From positions 1 through 64,000 of the forward strand of contig NZ_RWKQ01000012.1 of assembly GCF_003946885.1 (NCBI RefSeq): a DNA stretch of 64,000 nt, read 5' to 3'. The notes under the pieces are model-generated. The model was not told the origin of the DNA, made no database searches, and saw only the letters and a list, made by a program, of their open reading frames with translations. A program made the position numbers and the translations under genes. The DNA comes from Specibacter cremeus (GTDB lineage Bacteria; Actinomycetota; Actinomycetes; Actinomycetales; Micrococcaceae). Of the stretch, positions 17,234-27,744 are shown in pieces (positions within the stretch are counted from its first letter, which is position 1; every line of letters starts with the position of its first letter).

Positions 17234-17707
17234 CTAGGCGGCGATTTTCAGGTCGCGGCGCAGCTTCGCCACGTGGCCGGTGGCGCGCACGTTGTACTGG
17301 GCGGCCTCGATCCGCCCGTCCGCGCCGACGACGATCGTGGACCGGATGAGCCCCTCATAGGTGCGGCCGTAGTTCTTCTTCTCGCCCCACGCCGCGTACG
17401 CCGCCGCGACCGCGTGGTCCGCGTCGGAGAGCAGCGGGTAGGTCAGACCCTGGTCGGCGGCGAACTTCTCGAGCTTGGCGACGGGGTCGGGGGAGAGCCC
17501 CACCACGGCGTAGCCGGCAGCTTGCAGCGGGGACAGGCTGTCGCGGAAGTCGCAGGCCTCCTTCGTGCAGCCCGGCGTGGCCGCGGCCGGGTAGAAGAAC
17601 AGGATGACCTTGCGCCCGGCGTAGTCGGACAACGACGTCGTGCCGCCGGCCGCGTCCGGCAGGGTGAAGGCGGGCGCTGCGTCTCCAGCGGCCAGGGGTG
17701 ATGACAT
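17234..17707 (-). CDS. bcp: thioredoxin-dependent peroxiredoxin (BCP family)
   Basis: 157 residues with the BCP signature: peroxidatic Cys in AATPGCTKEAC, the second Cys five residues later as resolving Cys, and FFYPAAATPG before it. It reduces peroxides, recycled by thioredoxin, in the cytoplasm. AAAGGAG precedes the ATG, and TAGAGT about 35 bases upstream is a possible -10 box. It is convergent with the ANTAR gene; tRNA-Lys lies upstream on the same strand. Confidence 0.92.
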   Translation of the reverse strand: MSSPLAAGDAAPAFTLPDAAGGTTSLSDYAGRKVILFFYPAAATPGCTKEACDFRDSLSPLQAAGYAVVGLSPDPVAKLEKFAADQGLTYPLLSDADHAVAAAYAAWGEKKNYGRTYEGLIRSTIVVGADGRIEAAQYNVRATGHVAKLRRDLKIAA

Positions 17708-17827
17708 GGTGGATGCTCCTTTGATGAATTTTCACTCTACCGTCAGGCCCGGGGCCGGCTGAAAACCCGCGTCGTTTTCCTGTGACGCTCCCTCGGGGGT
17801 CGCATGTGGTTGGATGCGCATACAAAA

Positions 17828-17875
17828 GAAGCCGATTCCGGTCAGCGCGTTGACGCGCTGACCGGAATCGGCTTC
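17828..17875 (-). terminator. tRNA-Lys terminator, 22-bp perfect hairpin
   Basis: Perfect inverted repeat of 22 bp per arm (17828-17849 and 17854-17875) with a TTGA loop, three bases beyond the encoded CCA of tRNA-Lys. In the minus direction it is followed by a T-rich stretch (TTCTTTTG), so it is a strong intrinsic terminator for the tRNA gene. Confidence 0.85.
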
Positions 17876-17877
17876 CG

Positions 17878-17953
17878 TGGTGCACCCCCCGGGACTTGAA
17901 CCCGGAACCCATTGATTAAGAGTCAATTGCTCTGCCAATTGAGCTAGAGGTGC
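17878..17953 (-). tRNA. tRNA-Lys (CTT)
   Basis: The minus strand folds as a full cloverleaf: acceptor GCACCTC paired with GGGGTGC, anticodon stem ATTGA/TCAAT, loop CTCTTAA giving anticodon CTT (Lys, codon AAG), T-stem CCGGG/CCCGG with TTCAAGT loop. Discriminator A and CCA are encoded. Length 76 with CCA. A 22-bp hairpin terminator follows directly. Confidence 0.96.
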
Positions 17954-18141
17954 ATTCGCACTGCTTCGAACCCCGTGGACCGTGCCCCGGCGTTCTCCGC
18001 AACGACATGAAACACTACATGATTTTCCCGCCGGTGTGAAATCGGAGTGGGCCGTCGCGGCGCCGATCACTACTCCGGCGTGCCACTGTCCGCATAGTGA
18101 CCCGTCGGGGCGCGTGCTGGCAGGTCTGGCGACGCTGGACT

Positions 18142-18155
18142 TAGACTTAGCGACC
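18142..18155 (+). promoter_or_regulatory. -10 box for leaderless ilvD
   Basis: TAGACT at 18142-18147 is 8 bases before the ilvD ATG, with no ribosome site between. This is the pattern of leaderless actinobacterial transcripts that begin at the start codon. No clear -35 is seen. Confidence 0.55.
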
Positions 18156-19895
18156 ATGAGCGTGGAGACCAATTCAGAAAGCACCGTCCCCAGGACTGCC
18201 GACGGCCAACCAGACATCAAGCCCCGCAGCCGCGTCGTCACGGACGGCATCCATGCCGCCCCGGCCCGCGGCATGTTCCGTGCCGTCGGCATGGGCGACG
18301 ACGACTTCGCCAAACCGCAGATCGGCGTGGCGAGCTCGTGGAACGAGATCACCCCCTGCAACCTGTCCCTGAACCGGCTGGCCCAGGGCGCCAAGGAAGG
18401 CGTCTTCGCCGGCGGCGGCTTCCCCATGCAGTTCGGCACGATCTCCGTCTCCGACGGCATCTCCATGGGCCACGAGGGCATGCACTTCTCCCTGGTCTCC
18501 CGCGAGGTCATCGCCGACTCGGTCGAGACCGTCATGATGGCCGAACGCCTGGACGGCTCCGTGCTGCTGGCCGGCTGTGACAAGTCGCTGCCCGGCATGC
18601 TGATGGCCGCCGCCCGGCTCAACCTCGCCAGCGTGTTCCTGTACGCCGGCTCGATCATGCCCGGCTTCGCGAAGCTGGAGGACGGCTCCGAGAAGGAGGT
18701 CACGCTGATCGACGCCTTCGAGGCCGTCGGCGCGTGCGCGGCCGGCAAGATGAGCATGAAGGACCTGGACGCCATCGAACGGGCCATCTGCCCCGGCGAG
18801 GGCGCCTGCGGCGGCATGTACACCGCCAACACCATGGCGTGCATCGGGGAGGCCCTGGGCATGTCCCTGCCCGGCTCCGCCGCCCCGCCCAGCGCCGACC
18901 GCCGCCGCGACATGTTCGCCCGCCAGTCCGGCGAGGCGGTCGTGAACCTGCTGCGCAAGGGCATCCGCGCCCGCGACATCATGACGAAGAAGGCGTTCGA
19001 GAACGCCATCGCCGTCACCATGGCGTTCGGCGGTTCCACGAACGCCGTCCTGCACCTGCTCGCGATCGCCCGCGAGGCCGGTGTGGACCTGACCCTGGCC
19101 GACTTCAACCGCATCGGCGACAAGATCCCGCACCTGGGCGACCTGAAGCCGTTCGGCCGCTACGTCATGTTCGACGTCGACAAGATCGGCGGCGTGCCGG
19201 TCATCATGAAGGCACTGCTCGACGCCGGCCTCATCCACGGCGACTGCCTCACCGTCACCGGCAAGACCGTCGCGGAGAACCTGGCCGCCATCAACCCGCC
19301 GGACCCGGACGGCAAGGTGCTGCGGGCCCTTGACAACCCGATCCACAAGACCGGCGGCATCACCGTGCTGCACGGCTCGCTCGCCCCGGAAGGCGCCGTC
19401 GTCAAGAGCGCCGGCTTCGACCTGGACGTCTTCGAGGGCACGGCCCGCGTGTTCGAGCGCGAGCAGGGCGCCCTGGACGCGCTCGACAACGGGCGGATCC
19501 ACGCCGGCGACGTCGTCGTCATCCGCTACGAGGGCCCGAAGGGTGGTCCCGGCATGCGCGAGATGCTCGCCATCACCGGCGCCATCAAGGGCGCCGGGCT
19601 CGGGAAGGACGTGCTGCTGCTCACCGACGGCCGCTTCTCCGGCGGCACCACGGGCCTGTGCATCGGCCACGTGGCGCCGGAAGCGGTCGACGGCGGCCCC
19701 ATCGCCTTCGTGCGCGACGGCGACACCATCCGCGTGGACATCGCGGCCCGCACGTTCGACCTGCTGGTCGACCCGGCCGAGCTCGAGGCCCGCAAGGTCG
19801 GCTGGGAGCCGCTCCCCGGCAAGTTCACCTCCGGCGTCCTGTCCAAGTACGCCAAGCTCGTCAACAGCGCCAGCACCGGCGCCTACTGCGGGTAG
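18156..19895 (+). CDS. ilvD: dihydroxy-acid dehydratase
   Basis: 579 residues. Converts dihydroxy acids to 2-keto acids, the fourth step of valine and isoleucine synthesis (and towards leucine), using an iron-sulfur cluster. Cys motifs are visible: [32 protein letters not shown] and [16 protein letters not shown]; the active-site region [20 protein letters not shown] is near the C-terminus. The start at 18156 matches family length and a -10 box 8 bases upstream (leaderless). ilvBNC follow after about 480 bases with their own attenuated leader, so ilvD is a separate unit. Confidence 0.96.
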   Translation: MSVETNSESTVPRTADGQPDIKPRSRVVTDGIHAAPARGMFRAVGMGDDDFAKPQIGVASSWNEITPCNLSLNRLAQGAKEGVFAGGGFPMQFGTISVSDGISMGHEGMHFSLVSREVIADSVETVMMAERLDGSVLLAGCDKSLPGMLMAAARLNLASVFLYAGSIMPGFAKLEDGSEKEVTLIDAFEAVGACAAGKMSMKDLDAIERAICPGEGACGGMYTANTMACIGEALGMSLPGSAAPPSADRRRDMFARQSGEAVVNLLRKGIRARDIMTKKAFENAIAVTMAFGGSTNAVLHLLAIAREAGVDLTLADFNRIGDKIPHLGDLKPFGRYVMFDVDKIGGVPVIMKALLDAGLIHGDCLTVTGKTVAENLAAINPPDPDGKVLRALDNPIHKTGGITVLHGSLAPEGAVVKSAGFDLDVFEGTARVFEREQGALDALDNGRIHAGDVVVIRYEGPKGGPGMREMLAITGAIKGAGLGKDVLLLTDGRFSGGTTGLCIGHVAPEAVDGGPIAFVRDGDTIRVDIAARTFDLLVDPAELEARKVGWEPLPGKFTSGVLSKYAKLVNSASTGAYCG

Positions 19896-19907
19896 GGACG
19901 AATCTTC

Positions 19908-19995
19908 GGTGGTCGAGCTTGTCGAGACTTCGGTGGTCGAGCTTGTCGAGACCTTTGGTCTTGTCGAGACCCAGGTCTCGACAAGCTCGACCACC
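19908..19995. repeat. GGTGGTCGAGC palindromic repeat cluster
   Basis: Two direct copies of GGTGGTCGAGCTTGTCGAGA (from 19909 and 19932), a partial third, then the inverted copy GGTCTCGACAAGCTCGACCA. The halves can pair into a long hairpin just after the ilvD stop. Related copies lie after ilvC, serA, metG, the flavin monooxygenase and the HAD gene. Confidence 0.8.
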
Positions 19996-20065
19996 GGGTC
20001 GGCTCGACCGGCGTGACCACAGAGTGGACACCCATGTCCGGGATGTGAGACGGGATGGTGGCCGT

Positions 20066-20095
20066 TTGACACGCGGGAGAGGCGACGGCAAAACT
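20066..20095 (+). promoter_or_regulatory. candidate ilvB leader promoter
   Basis: A consensus TTGACA (20066-20071), 18 bases, then AAAACT (20090-20095) would start transcription about base 20102, exactly at the ATG of the leader peptide. The -35 is strong, the -10 weak. Confidence 0.5.
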
Positions 20096-20101
20096 ACAGG
20101 T

Positions 20102-20134
20102 ATGCAACCGAAACTCGTAGTCGTCATTAGCTAG
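20102..20134 (+). CDS. ilvB leader peptide (attenuation)
   Basis: Ten residues, MQPKLVVVIS, with consecutive Leu-Val-Val-Val-Ile codons, the three branched-chain amino acids made by the downstream enzymes. It has no ribosome site and the predicted transcript starts at its ATG. Ribosome stalling on these codons when the charged tRNAs are scarce would change folding of the following RNA. Such a peptide before ilvB is known in Corynebacterium glutamicum; here it is read directly from the sequence. It is too short to be found by length-filtered gene callers. Confidence 0.75.
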   Translation: MQPKLVVVIS

Positions 20135-20247
20135 CGCGTGACGAGGTGGCCCCAGAACGGGTCACGGTCCTTTTGACACAACAGAAGCGAACTGCGAGTC
20201 ACGCGCAACCCCCTCTCAGGAGCCATACCGGCTGAGGGGTTTTTTTG
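20134..20247 (+). terminator. ilvBNC attenuator
   Basis: After the leader peptide, GCGCGTGAC (20134-20142) can pair either with GTCACG at 20161-20166 or, over 9 perfect bp, with GTCACGCGC at 20198-20206. Next comes an intrinsic terminator: AACCCC and TCAG (20207-20219) pairing with CTGAGGGGTT (20232-20241), followed by seven Ts. The competing pairings are the expected switch of ribosome-mediated attenuation. A TTGACA at 20173-20178 inside the leader is unexplained. Confidence 0.75.
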
Positions 20248-20374
20248 TTTCCACCACCAGCGGCAACTCAGAACCGGCGTGAAGTTCAAGCCAGGCACGG
20301 CGCGGGCCAGTCCAGGCACGTACCCGAGACGGCAAGTAAATATTGAGAGCATGAGTTCCCCTAAGGATGAACCG

Positions 20375-22255
20375 ATGAGTAAAGGATCGCCCGCCAGTCC
20401 GGCATTGCTGGCTGCCAAGTCCCCGGGCCCTGCCGGCCACGCTGGAACCGGTGCCGCACCCGCCCACCCGGCCACCGCCGTCGTGGGTCCCAACCGCGTT
20501 GTCGAGCCGATCGAGATGACCGGCTCGGAGGCCATCGTCCGGTCGCTGGAGGAGCTGGGTGTCACTGACGTCTTCGGCCTTCCCGGTGGCGCGATCCTTC
20601 CCACCTACGATCCGCTGATGGCCTCAAGCCTGAACCACATCCTGGTCCGGCACGAGCAGGGCGCCGGCCACGCCGCGCAGGGCTACGCCATGGTCACCGG
20701 GCAGGTCGGCGTGTGCATCGCCACCTCCGGTCCGGGCGCGACCAACCTGGTCACCCCGATCATGGACGCGCACATGGACTCGGTGCCGCTCGTGGCGATC
20801 ACCGGCCAGGTGTCCAGCGGCGTCATCGGCACGGACGCGTTCCAGGAGGCCGACATCGTGGGCATCACCATGCCCGTGACGAAGCACTCCTACCTCGTAA
20901 CCCACGCGCAGGACATCCCGCGCGTCCTGGCCGAGGCCTTCCACCTGGCCTCCACCGGCCGGCCCGGCCCCGTGCTGGTGGACGTGTCCAAGGACGCCCA
21001 GCAGGGAACCATGACGTTCTCCTGGCCGCCGGCGATAGAACTGCCCGGCTACCGCCCGGTGTTCCGTGGCCACAACAAGCAGTTGCGTGAGGCGGCCCGG
21101 CTGATCCGCGAGGCCGCCAAGCCCGTGCTGTACGTGGGCGGCGGAGTCGTGAAGGCGCACGCCTCGGCCGAACTGCTGGAGCTGGCCGAGCTGACCGGCG
21201 CCCCCGTGGTCACCACGCTGATGGCGCGCGGCGCGTTCCCGGACTCGCACAAGCAGCACGTGGGCATGCCCGGCATGCACGGTTCGGTGTCCGCCGTGAC
21301 CGCGCTGCAGCAGGCCGACCTGCTCATCACCCTCGGCGCCCGCTTCGACGACCGTGTGACGGGTATTCTGAGCACGTTCGCCCCGCATGCAAAGGTGATC
21401 CACGCCGACATCGACCCAGCGGAAATCTCCAAGAACCGCACGGCGGACGTGCCGATCGTGGGCTCGGTCAAGGAGATCATCCCGGACCTGACCGCCGCCG
21501 TGCGCGCCGAGTTCGACGCCGAGGGCACCCCGGACCTGGGCGACTGGTGGTCGTTCCTGGACAACCTGCGCCAGACCTACCCGCTGGGATGGACCGAACC
21601 CGAGGACGGGCTCATGTCCCCGCAACGGGTCATCTCGCGCATCGGGGAGCTCACCGGCCCCGAGGGCGTGTACGTGGCCGGTGTGGGCCAGCACCAGATG
21701 TGGGCCGCGCAGTTCATCAAGTACGAACGCCCGCAGGCCTGGCTGAACTCCGGCGGAGCCGGCACCATGGGGTATTCGGTCCCCGCGGCCATGGGGGCCA
21801 AGGTCGGCAACCCCGACCGCGTGGTGTGGGCGATCGACGGCGACGGCTGCTTCCAGATGACCAACCAGGAACTGGCCACCTGCGTGATCAACCAGATCCC
21901 GATCAAGGTCGCCATCATCAACAACTCCTCGCTGGGCATGGTCCGCCAGTGGCAGACGCTGTTCTACGACAGCCGCTACTCCAACACGGACCTGAACACC
22001 GGCCACAACACGGCCCGGGTGCCGGACTTCGTGAAGCTGGCCGACGCGTACGGTTGTGCCGGGCTCCGCTGCGAACGGGCCGAGGACATCGACTCGACCA
22101 TCCAGGCGGCGCTGGCCATCAACGACCGCCCGGTCGTCATCGACTTCGTGGTCAGCCCCGACTCCATGGTGTGGCCGATGGTCCCGTCCGGAGTGAGCAA
22201 CGACCAGATCCAGGTTGCCCGCAACCTGACCCCGGCATGGGAAGAGGAGGACTAG
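20375..22255 (+). CDS. ilvB: acetolactate synthase large subunit
   Basis: 626 residues. Condenses pyruvate with pyruvate or 2-ketobutyrate (thiamine diphosphate, FAD, Mg). Visible parts: the catalytic Glu in [17 protein letters not shown], the central VLYVGGGV domain, and the ThDP motif [17 protein letters not shown] with [13 protein letters not shown] chose the ATG at 20375, preceded by AAGGA; another ATG at 20351 is in frame without a good site. The first ~55 residues are a Pro/Ala-rich extension usual in this bacterial family. Two bases separate its stop from ilvN. Confidence 0.95.
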   Translation: MSKGSPASPALLAAKSPGPAGHAGTGAAPAHPATAVVGPNRVVEPIEMTGSEAIVRSLEELGVTDVFGLPGGAILPTYDPLMASSLNHILVRHEQGAGHAAQGYAMVTGQVGVCIATSGPGATNLVTPIMDAHMDSVPLVAITGQVSSGVIGTDAFQEADIVGITMPVTKHSYLVTHAQDIPRVLAEAFHLASTGRPGPVLVDVSKDAQQGTMTFSWPPAIELPGYRPVFRGHNKQLREAARLIREAAKPVLYVGGGVVKAHASAELLELAELTGAPVVTTLMARGAFPDSHKQHVGMPGMHGSVSAVTALQQADLLITLGARFDDRVTGILSTFAPHAKVIHADIDPAEISKNRTADVPIVGSVKEIIPDLTAAVRAEFDAEGTPDLGDWWSFLDNLRQTYPLGWTEPEDGLMSPQRVISRIGELTGPEGVYVAGVGQHQMWAAQFIKYERPQAWLNSGGAGTMGYSVPAAMGAKVGNPDRVVWAIDGDGCFQMTNQELATCVINQIPIKVAIINNSSLGMVRQWQTLFYDSRYSNTDLNTGHNTARVPDFVKLADAYGCAGLRCERAEDIDSTIQAALAINDRPVVIDFVVSPDSMVWPMVPSGVSNDQIQVARNLTPAWEEED

Positions 22256-22257
22256 GG

Positions 22258-23851
<1,594 letters not shown>

Positions 23852-23855
23852 TCCC

Positions 23856-23975
23856 CGGTGGTCGAGCCTGTCGAGACCGGGATCTCGACAGGCTCGATCA
23901 CCGCAACCGGTGGTCGAGCTCGTCGAGACCAGGGCGCTCGTCGAGACCCGGGGATCTCGACAGGCTCGATCACCG
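23856..23975. repeat. GGTGGTCGAGC palindromic repeat cluster
   Basis: Two head-to-head pairs: GGTGGTCGAGCCTGTCGAGA (from 23858) with inverted GATCTCGACAGGCTCGATCA (23881-23900), then a second direct copy at 23909 with the same inverted unit at 23953-23975. Lies just after ilvC. Confidence 0.8.
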
Positions 23976-23979
23976 CAAC

Positions 23980-24013
23980 GGCGCCCGTCCGGCCATCTGG
24001 CCGGGCGGGCGCC
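23980..24013. terminator. hairpin terminator between convergent ilvC and ROK genes
   Basis: 15-bp arms (23980-23994 with 23999-24013, one G-U pair) and an ATCT loop, followed by the perfect 12-bp palindrome GTCGTTAACGAC. Placed between convergent genes, it could end transcription from both sides. Confidence 0.65.
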
Positions 24014-24100
24014 GTCGTCGTTAACGACAAGGCGCGACGGCGGGTGCCCACCAGACGTCCGATCTCTCGGCCCGATTTGGGCCGGCATTGGCGGTTGCGG

Positions 24101-25270
24101 TCAGTGGCCGGCGGGACGCGACTGGCCGAGAATCTGGTCCAGCACGAGCCGCGCGGCGCCGTGCAACCCGGCGTCGGGTCCGGTCCGGGCCGCCTCGATG
24201 CGCAGGTTCTGGGTCACCAGAGGATGGCACCCCTCATAGACCCGGCTGCGCACGGCGGCGATGAACAATTCGCTGGACGCCATGCCGCCGGTCAGGAACA
24301 GGCAATCCGGGTTGAAGAAGTTGACCACGCTGGAGAGCACCTCGCCCAGATAGGTTCCGGCCGTGCGAAGCATCGTGGTGGCAATCGGGTCGGCCTTGTG
24401 CACCAGATCCAGCACGTCCGCGGTCGACTCTACCGCGACGCCCTGGCGGGCTAGCTGGCGGACCAGGCCGGCGCCGCTGGCGATCGTTTCCAGGCACCCG
24501 GTGTTCCCGCAGCTGCACGGTTCGTCCCCCGCCGCGGCCACGCGCGTGTGCGTGACGTCCCCGGCGGCCCCCGTGGCCCCGCGATACAGTTCGCCGCGAA
24601 CGATGATGCCGCTGCCGATGGCCGTGCCGGCCTTGACGGTGATGCTGTGCTGGTCCGGACCCAGCTGGGCGTGGTGCTCACCGAGGGCGCTGAGATTCGC
24701 GTCGTTGTCCACGACGGCCACCGCGCCGAACTCGCGTTCCAGCCAGGCACGCACCCCGAAACCGGGCCAGTCGGGCATCCGGGATGGCAGCTTCACATCG
24801 CCGGTGGCGACGTCCACCGGCCCCGGCAGCGCCAGCCCGACGCCCTTGATCCCCGCCGGTCCTCCGGACGCGGCGGCCATCGCCTTCATGGCGTCCGCGA
24901 TGGTGCGCAGGGTGGGCTCGGGTCCCTCCTCGACCCGCACGGGCAGGCTGCGCGTCTCGACCAGGCTGCCGGTCAGGGTGAATCGCCCGATGCGCGCGTG
25001 GTGCCCGCCCAGGTCGGCCACCATGATGTGCCCGCCGTCCTCGCGCAACCGCAGCACGCGCGGCTTGCGCCCGCCCCGCGACACGCCCGTCCCGTCCTCG
25101 ACGACGACGCCGAGTTCGGTGAGCTCGTTGATCCGCAGCGCGACGGTCGACGGCGCCACGCCCAGGACGCGTGCCAACTCGCTGCGGGAGGTGGCGGTGC
25201 CATGGGCGATGTGCTCGATGATCGCCTGGGTCTGCCGACCCGGCGGTGGGGTTGGTAGTGGCATGGGCAT
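24101..25270 (-). CDS. ROK-family transcriptional repressor
   Basis: 389 residues. An N-terminal winged helix-turn-helix (IEHIAHGTATSRSELARVLG, PSTVALRINELTELGVV) precedes a ROK domain with VGLALPGPVD, NDANLSALGEH and the zinc motif CSCGNTGCLETI. It most likely represses the adjacent ABC transporter and sugar genes until a sugar or sugar phosphate binds. AAGGA precedes the ATG at 25270; the longer frame has no site. Divergent from the binding-protein gene, with a near-perfect 11-bp inverted repeat between them. Confidence 0.9.
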   Translation of the reverse strand: MPMPLPTPPPGRQTQAIIEHIAHGTATSRSELARVLGVAPSTVALRINELTELGVVVEDGTGVSRGGRKPRVLRLREDGGHIMVADLGGHHARIGRFTLTGSLVETRSLPVRVEEGPEPTLRTIADAMKAMAAASGGPAGIKGVGLALPGPVDVATGDVKLPSRMPDWPGFGVRAWLEREFGAVAVVDNDANLSALGEHHAQLGPDQHSITVKAGTAIGSGIIVRGELYRGATGAAGDVTHTRVAAAGDEPCSCGNTGCLETIASGAGLVRQLARQGVAVESTADVLDLVHKADPIATTMLRTAGTYLGEVLSSVVNFFNPDCLFLTGGMASSELFIAAVRSRVYEGCHPLVTQNLRIEAARTGPDAGLHGAARLVLDQILGQSRPAGH

Positions 25271-25440
25271 GAACTTTTCCTTGCTGTCGAAGTAAGTCGA
25301 TTCTAGGCTCTGGCGACTGGATCGGCGGCCGACATGTCCCCAGGCTGGCAAGATTCGCGCGGTGTTCACTAAACATCGGATGAAAGTCTTGGTATTGGAG
25401 CGATGATCTGCCATGATTACTTTACGCAGTCGGCATCAGA

Positions 25441-25465
25441 AGTTAGTTCGAGAATCGAAATAACT
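25441..25465. promoter_or_regulatory. candidate ROK operator
   Basis: AGTTAGTTCGA, spacer GAA, TCGAAATAACT: arms agree at 10 of 11 positions. It lies 95 bases before the binding-protein gene. A related half-site (AGAATCGACTTACTT on the minus strand, about 25290-25304) lies just upstream of the ROK gene itself, which fits autoregulation. Confidence 0.55.
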
Positions 25466-25559
25466 TGGGAATCTTCACCTCTGCACGAGCCACTGCACCC
25501 GATCCATCGAACCTATTCGTGGGGACACCCGGTCCCGAAGCGTGAGGAGAAACCATTCC

Positions 25560-26813
25560 ATGAAGAAGAAACTTGCGGGCGCGGTCGCGGTGGCCGCGAC
25601 GGCGGCGCTGCTGCTGACCGGTTGCGGCGCCGGCAACGAAGCCAAGGCCTCGTCCAACAGCGTTGTCATTGACATGTGGGCCGGGAGCGCGGACGACACC
25701 GCCGCCCTGAACGCCCAGCTGAAGATCGCCAAGGAGGCGAACCCCGGCCTGGACATCTCGCTGCGCTCCGCCCCGTGGGGCGACTACTTCACCAAGATGA
25801 CCACGAACATGGCCTCCGGCAACATGGCCTGCATCTCCGGCATGAACAGCGGCATGCTCTCCAGCTACACCGCCGGCTTCGACGAACTCACCCCGGCCGA
25901 TTTGAAGACGGCCGGGCTGTCCGAATCCGACTTCGCGCCCGGATCGCTGGACATCCTCAAGAACAAGGGGAAGTTGTACGGTGTTCCGTTCGACATCGCC
26001 ACCATGCTGGTCTACTACAACGCCGACCTACTCAAGAAGGCCGGGGCGCCCACACCGAAGGACGGGTGGTCGTTCGACGACTTCGAGAATACGGCCAAGG
26101 CCGCCACCAAGAACGGGAAGTTCGGCTTCGCCATGGGCATGGGGGACTTCCAGTGGCAGGCACTGCCGATCGCCAAGTCCGGCACGCAGCCGGCAAAGGC
26201 GGACGGCACCCTCGACCTGACCAACCCGGCCTTCGCGGACGCCGCAAGCTGGTACGCGTCCCTGGTGACGGAGAAGAAGGTCGCCGCCCCCGTGGCCAGC
26301 GCCTCCGACACCGGCTGGGGAGAGACCCAGTACTCGGGCGGCAACGCGGCCATGGCCGTGGACGGCACGTGGAACGCCGTCAGCTACCTGAAGAACGACG
26401 CCGGATTCACCGCCGGCATGGCCGCGCTGCCCACCGGCGCCAAGGGGTCCCTGGGCCTGATCCTGGGCTCGGGCTTCGGCATTGCCAAGGGCTGTGCCAA
26501 CAAGGAGGCCGCGCTGAAGGTGCTCGGATCCCTGCTGGGCAAGAAGGCGCAGGACTACATCGCCTCCTCCGGCCGCAGCTATCCGGCACGTGTGGAGTCG
26601 CAGCCTCTGTACTTCGAGTCGATCGACGCCAAGTACCGGGCCCAGGTCAAGTCCGTCTTCACCGACGCGTTCAAGCAGGTTGAGGGCCAGCACGTCAGCG
26701 ACAACTGGTCCAAGGTCGGCACGTACATCCAGCCGAACCTGGTGAGCGTCTACAACGGGCAGGACTCCATGTCCAAGGTGCTTCAGAGCGCCCAGCAGCA
26801 GTTCGGCAAGTAA
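25560..26813 (+). CDS. ABC sugar-binding lipoprotein
   Basis: 417 residues. Signal peptide with lipobox LLLTGCGAG, so a lipid-anchored extracellular binding protein. VVIDMWAGSADDTAALNAQL and the later APVASASDTGWGETQY, NAAMAVDGTWNAVSYL blocks are typical of family 1 sugar-binding proteins. GAGGAG lies 9 bases before the ATG at 25560. First gene of a unit with two permeases, a ROK kinase, an M81 protein, a fucosidase and CutC. The ligand is unknown; a fucosylated glycan or its products is inferred from the fucosidase. Confidence 0.92.
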   Translation: MKKKLAGAVAVAATAALLLTGCGAGNEAKASSNSVVIDMWAGSADDTAALNAQLKIAKEANPGLDISLRSAPWGDYFTKMTTNMASGNMACISGMNSGMLSSYTAGFDELTPADLKTAGLSESDFAPGSLDILKNKGKLYGVPFDIATMLVYYNADLLKKAGAPTPKDGWSFDDFENTAKAATKNGKFGFAMGMGDFQWQALPIAKSGTQPAKADGTLDLTNPAFADAASWYASLVTEKKVAAPVASASDTGWGETQYSGGNAAMAVDGTWNAVSYLKNDAGFTAGMAALPTGAKGSLGLILGSGFGIAKGCANKEAALKVLGSLLGKKAQDYIASSGRSYPARVESQPLYFESIDAKYRAQVKSVFTDAFKQVEGQHVSDNWSKVGTYIQPNLVSVYNGQDSMSKVLQSAQQQFGK

Positions 26814-26832
26814 ACGACCAGGAGCACACCCC

Positions 26833-27744
26833 ATGACCACCACCGTGCACGACCGTCGTCGTGGTGCGCTGGCCAGGGCCGAATCCCGCCACGCGCTGGG
26901 CTTTGTCAGCCCAGCGCTGGCCGGATTGGCCTTGTTCACCATAGTTCCCGTCGTCCTGTCCATCGTGATGGCGTTCTTCGACTGGCCCACCTTTGGCGAC
27001 AGGAAGTTCGTCGGCTTCGACAACTACATCAAGCTTTTCACCGGCAGCCCCGACTTTTGGCCCGCGTTGCGCAACACCGCGGTCTTCACCGTGCTCTACG
27101 TGCCGCTGAGCGTCATCCTGTCGCTGCTGCTGGCATTGAGCCTGCATTCGCGCATCCGCGGCCGTGCCGTCCTGCGCATCCTGTTCTTCATTCCCGTGGT
27201 CACGCCGATGGTCGCCAACGTGCTGGTCTGGAAGATGATGCTGCAGCCGCAGGGGCTGTTCAACGGACTGTCCACGTCCTGGTTCGGCGTCGAGCTGCCG
27301 AACTTCCTGGCCGACCCGCAGTGGGCCATGATGATGGTGGTCATCATGTCCGTGTGGCAGGGCCTTGGCTACAACATGCTCATCTTCTCCGCCGCGCTCG
27401 AGCAGCTGCCGGAGTCGGTCCTCGAGGCCGCCAAGATCGACGGCGCCCGCGGGTTGCGCATGTTGTGGAGCGTGACGCTGCCGCTGGCGTCGCCGTCGAT
27501 CTTCTTCGCCAGCATCATGACCATGATCAGCTCGCTGCAGGTGTTCGCCCAGCCCCAGCTGCTCACCGGCGGCGGTCCCGGCAATGCCACCCAGCCGCTG
27601 GTGCAGTTCATCTACAACCAGGGCTTCAAGTTCCAGGATATGGGCCTTGCCGCGGCCGCCGCCTGGATCCTGTTCGCCATCATCATCATCCTGACGGCAC
27701 TCCAGTTCGGCGTGCAGAAGAAGTGGGTGCACTATGAGCACTGA
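26833..27744 (+). CDS. ABC sugar permease (MalF type)
   Basis: 303 residues, six helices. The EAA loop contacting the ATPase is EAAKIDGARGLRMLWSVTLP. LALFTIVPVVLSIVMAFFDW is the typical first helix, and LTGGGPGNATQPLVQFIYNQ the typical late loop. AGGAG precedes the ATG. It overlaps the next permease by 11 bases. No ATPase gene is in the window; in actinobacteria a shared MsiK-type ATPase usually serves such importers. Confidence 0.93.
   Translation: MTTTVHDRRRGALARAESRHALGFVSPALAGLALFTIVPVVLSIVMAFFDWPTFGDRKFVGFDNYIKLFTGSPDFWPALRNTAVFTVLYVPLSVILSLLLALSLHSRIRGRAVLRILFFIPVVTPMVANVLVWKMMLQPQGLFNGLSTSWFGVELPNFLADPQWAMMMVVIMSVWQGLGYNMLIFSAALEQLPESVLEAAKIDGARGLRMLWSVTLPLASPSIFFASIMTMISSLQVFAQPQLLTGGGPGNATQPLVQFIYNQGFKFQDMGLAAAAAWILFAIIIILTALQFGVQKKWVHYEH

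Noticed and set aside
18174-20072. 632-residue minus-strand frame over ilvD
   Set aside because: Antisense of ilvD with low-complexity composition typical of GC-rich shadows.
20173-20178. second TTGACA as an internal ilvB promoter
   Set aside because: No matching -10 at 16-19 bases, and it lies within the attenuator leader; kept only as a note.
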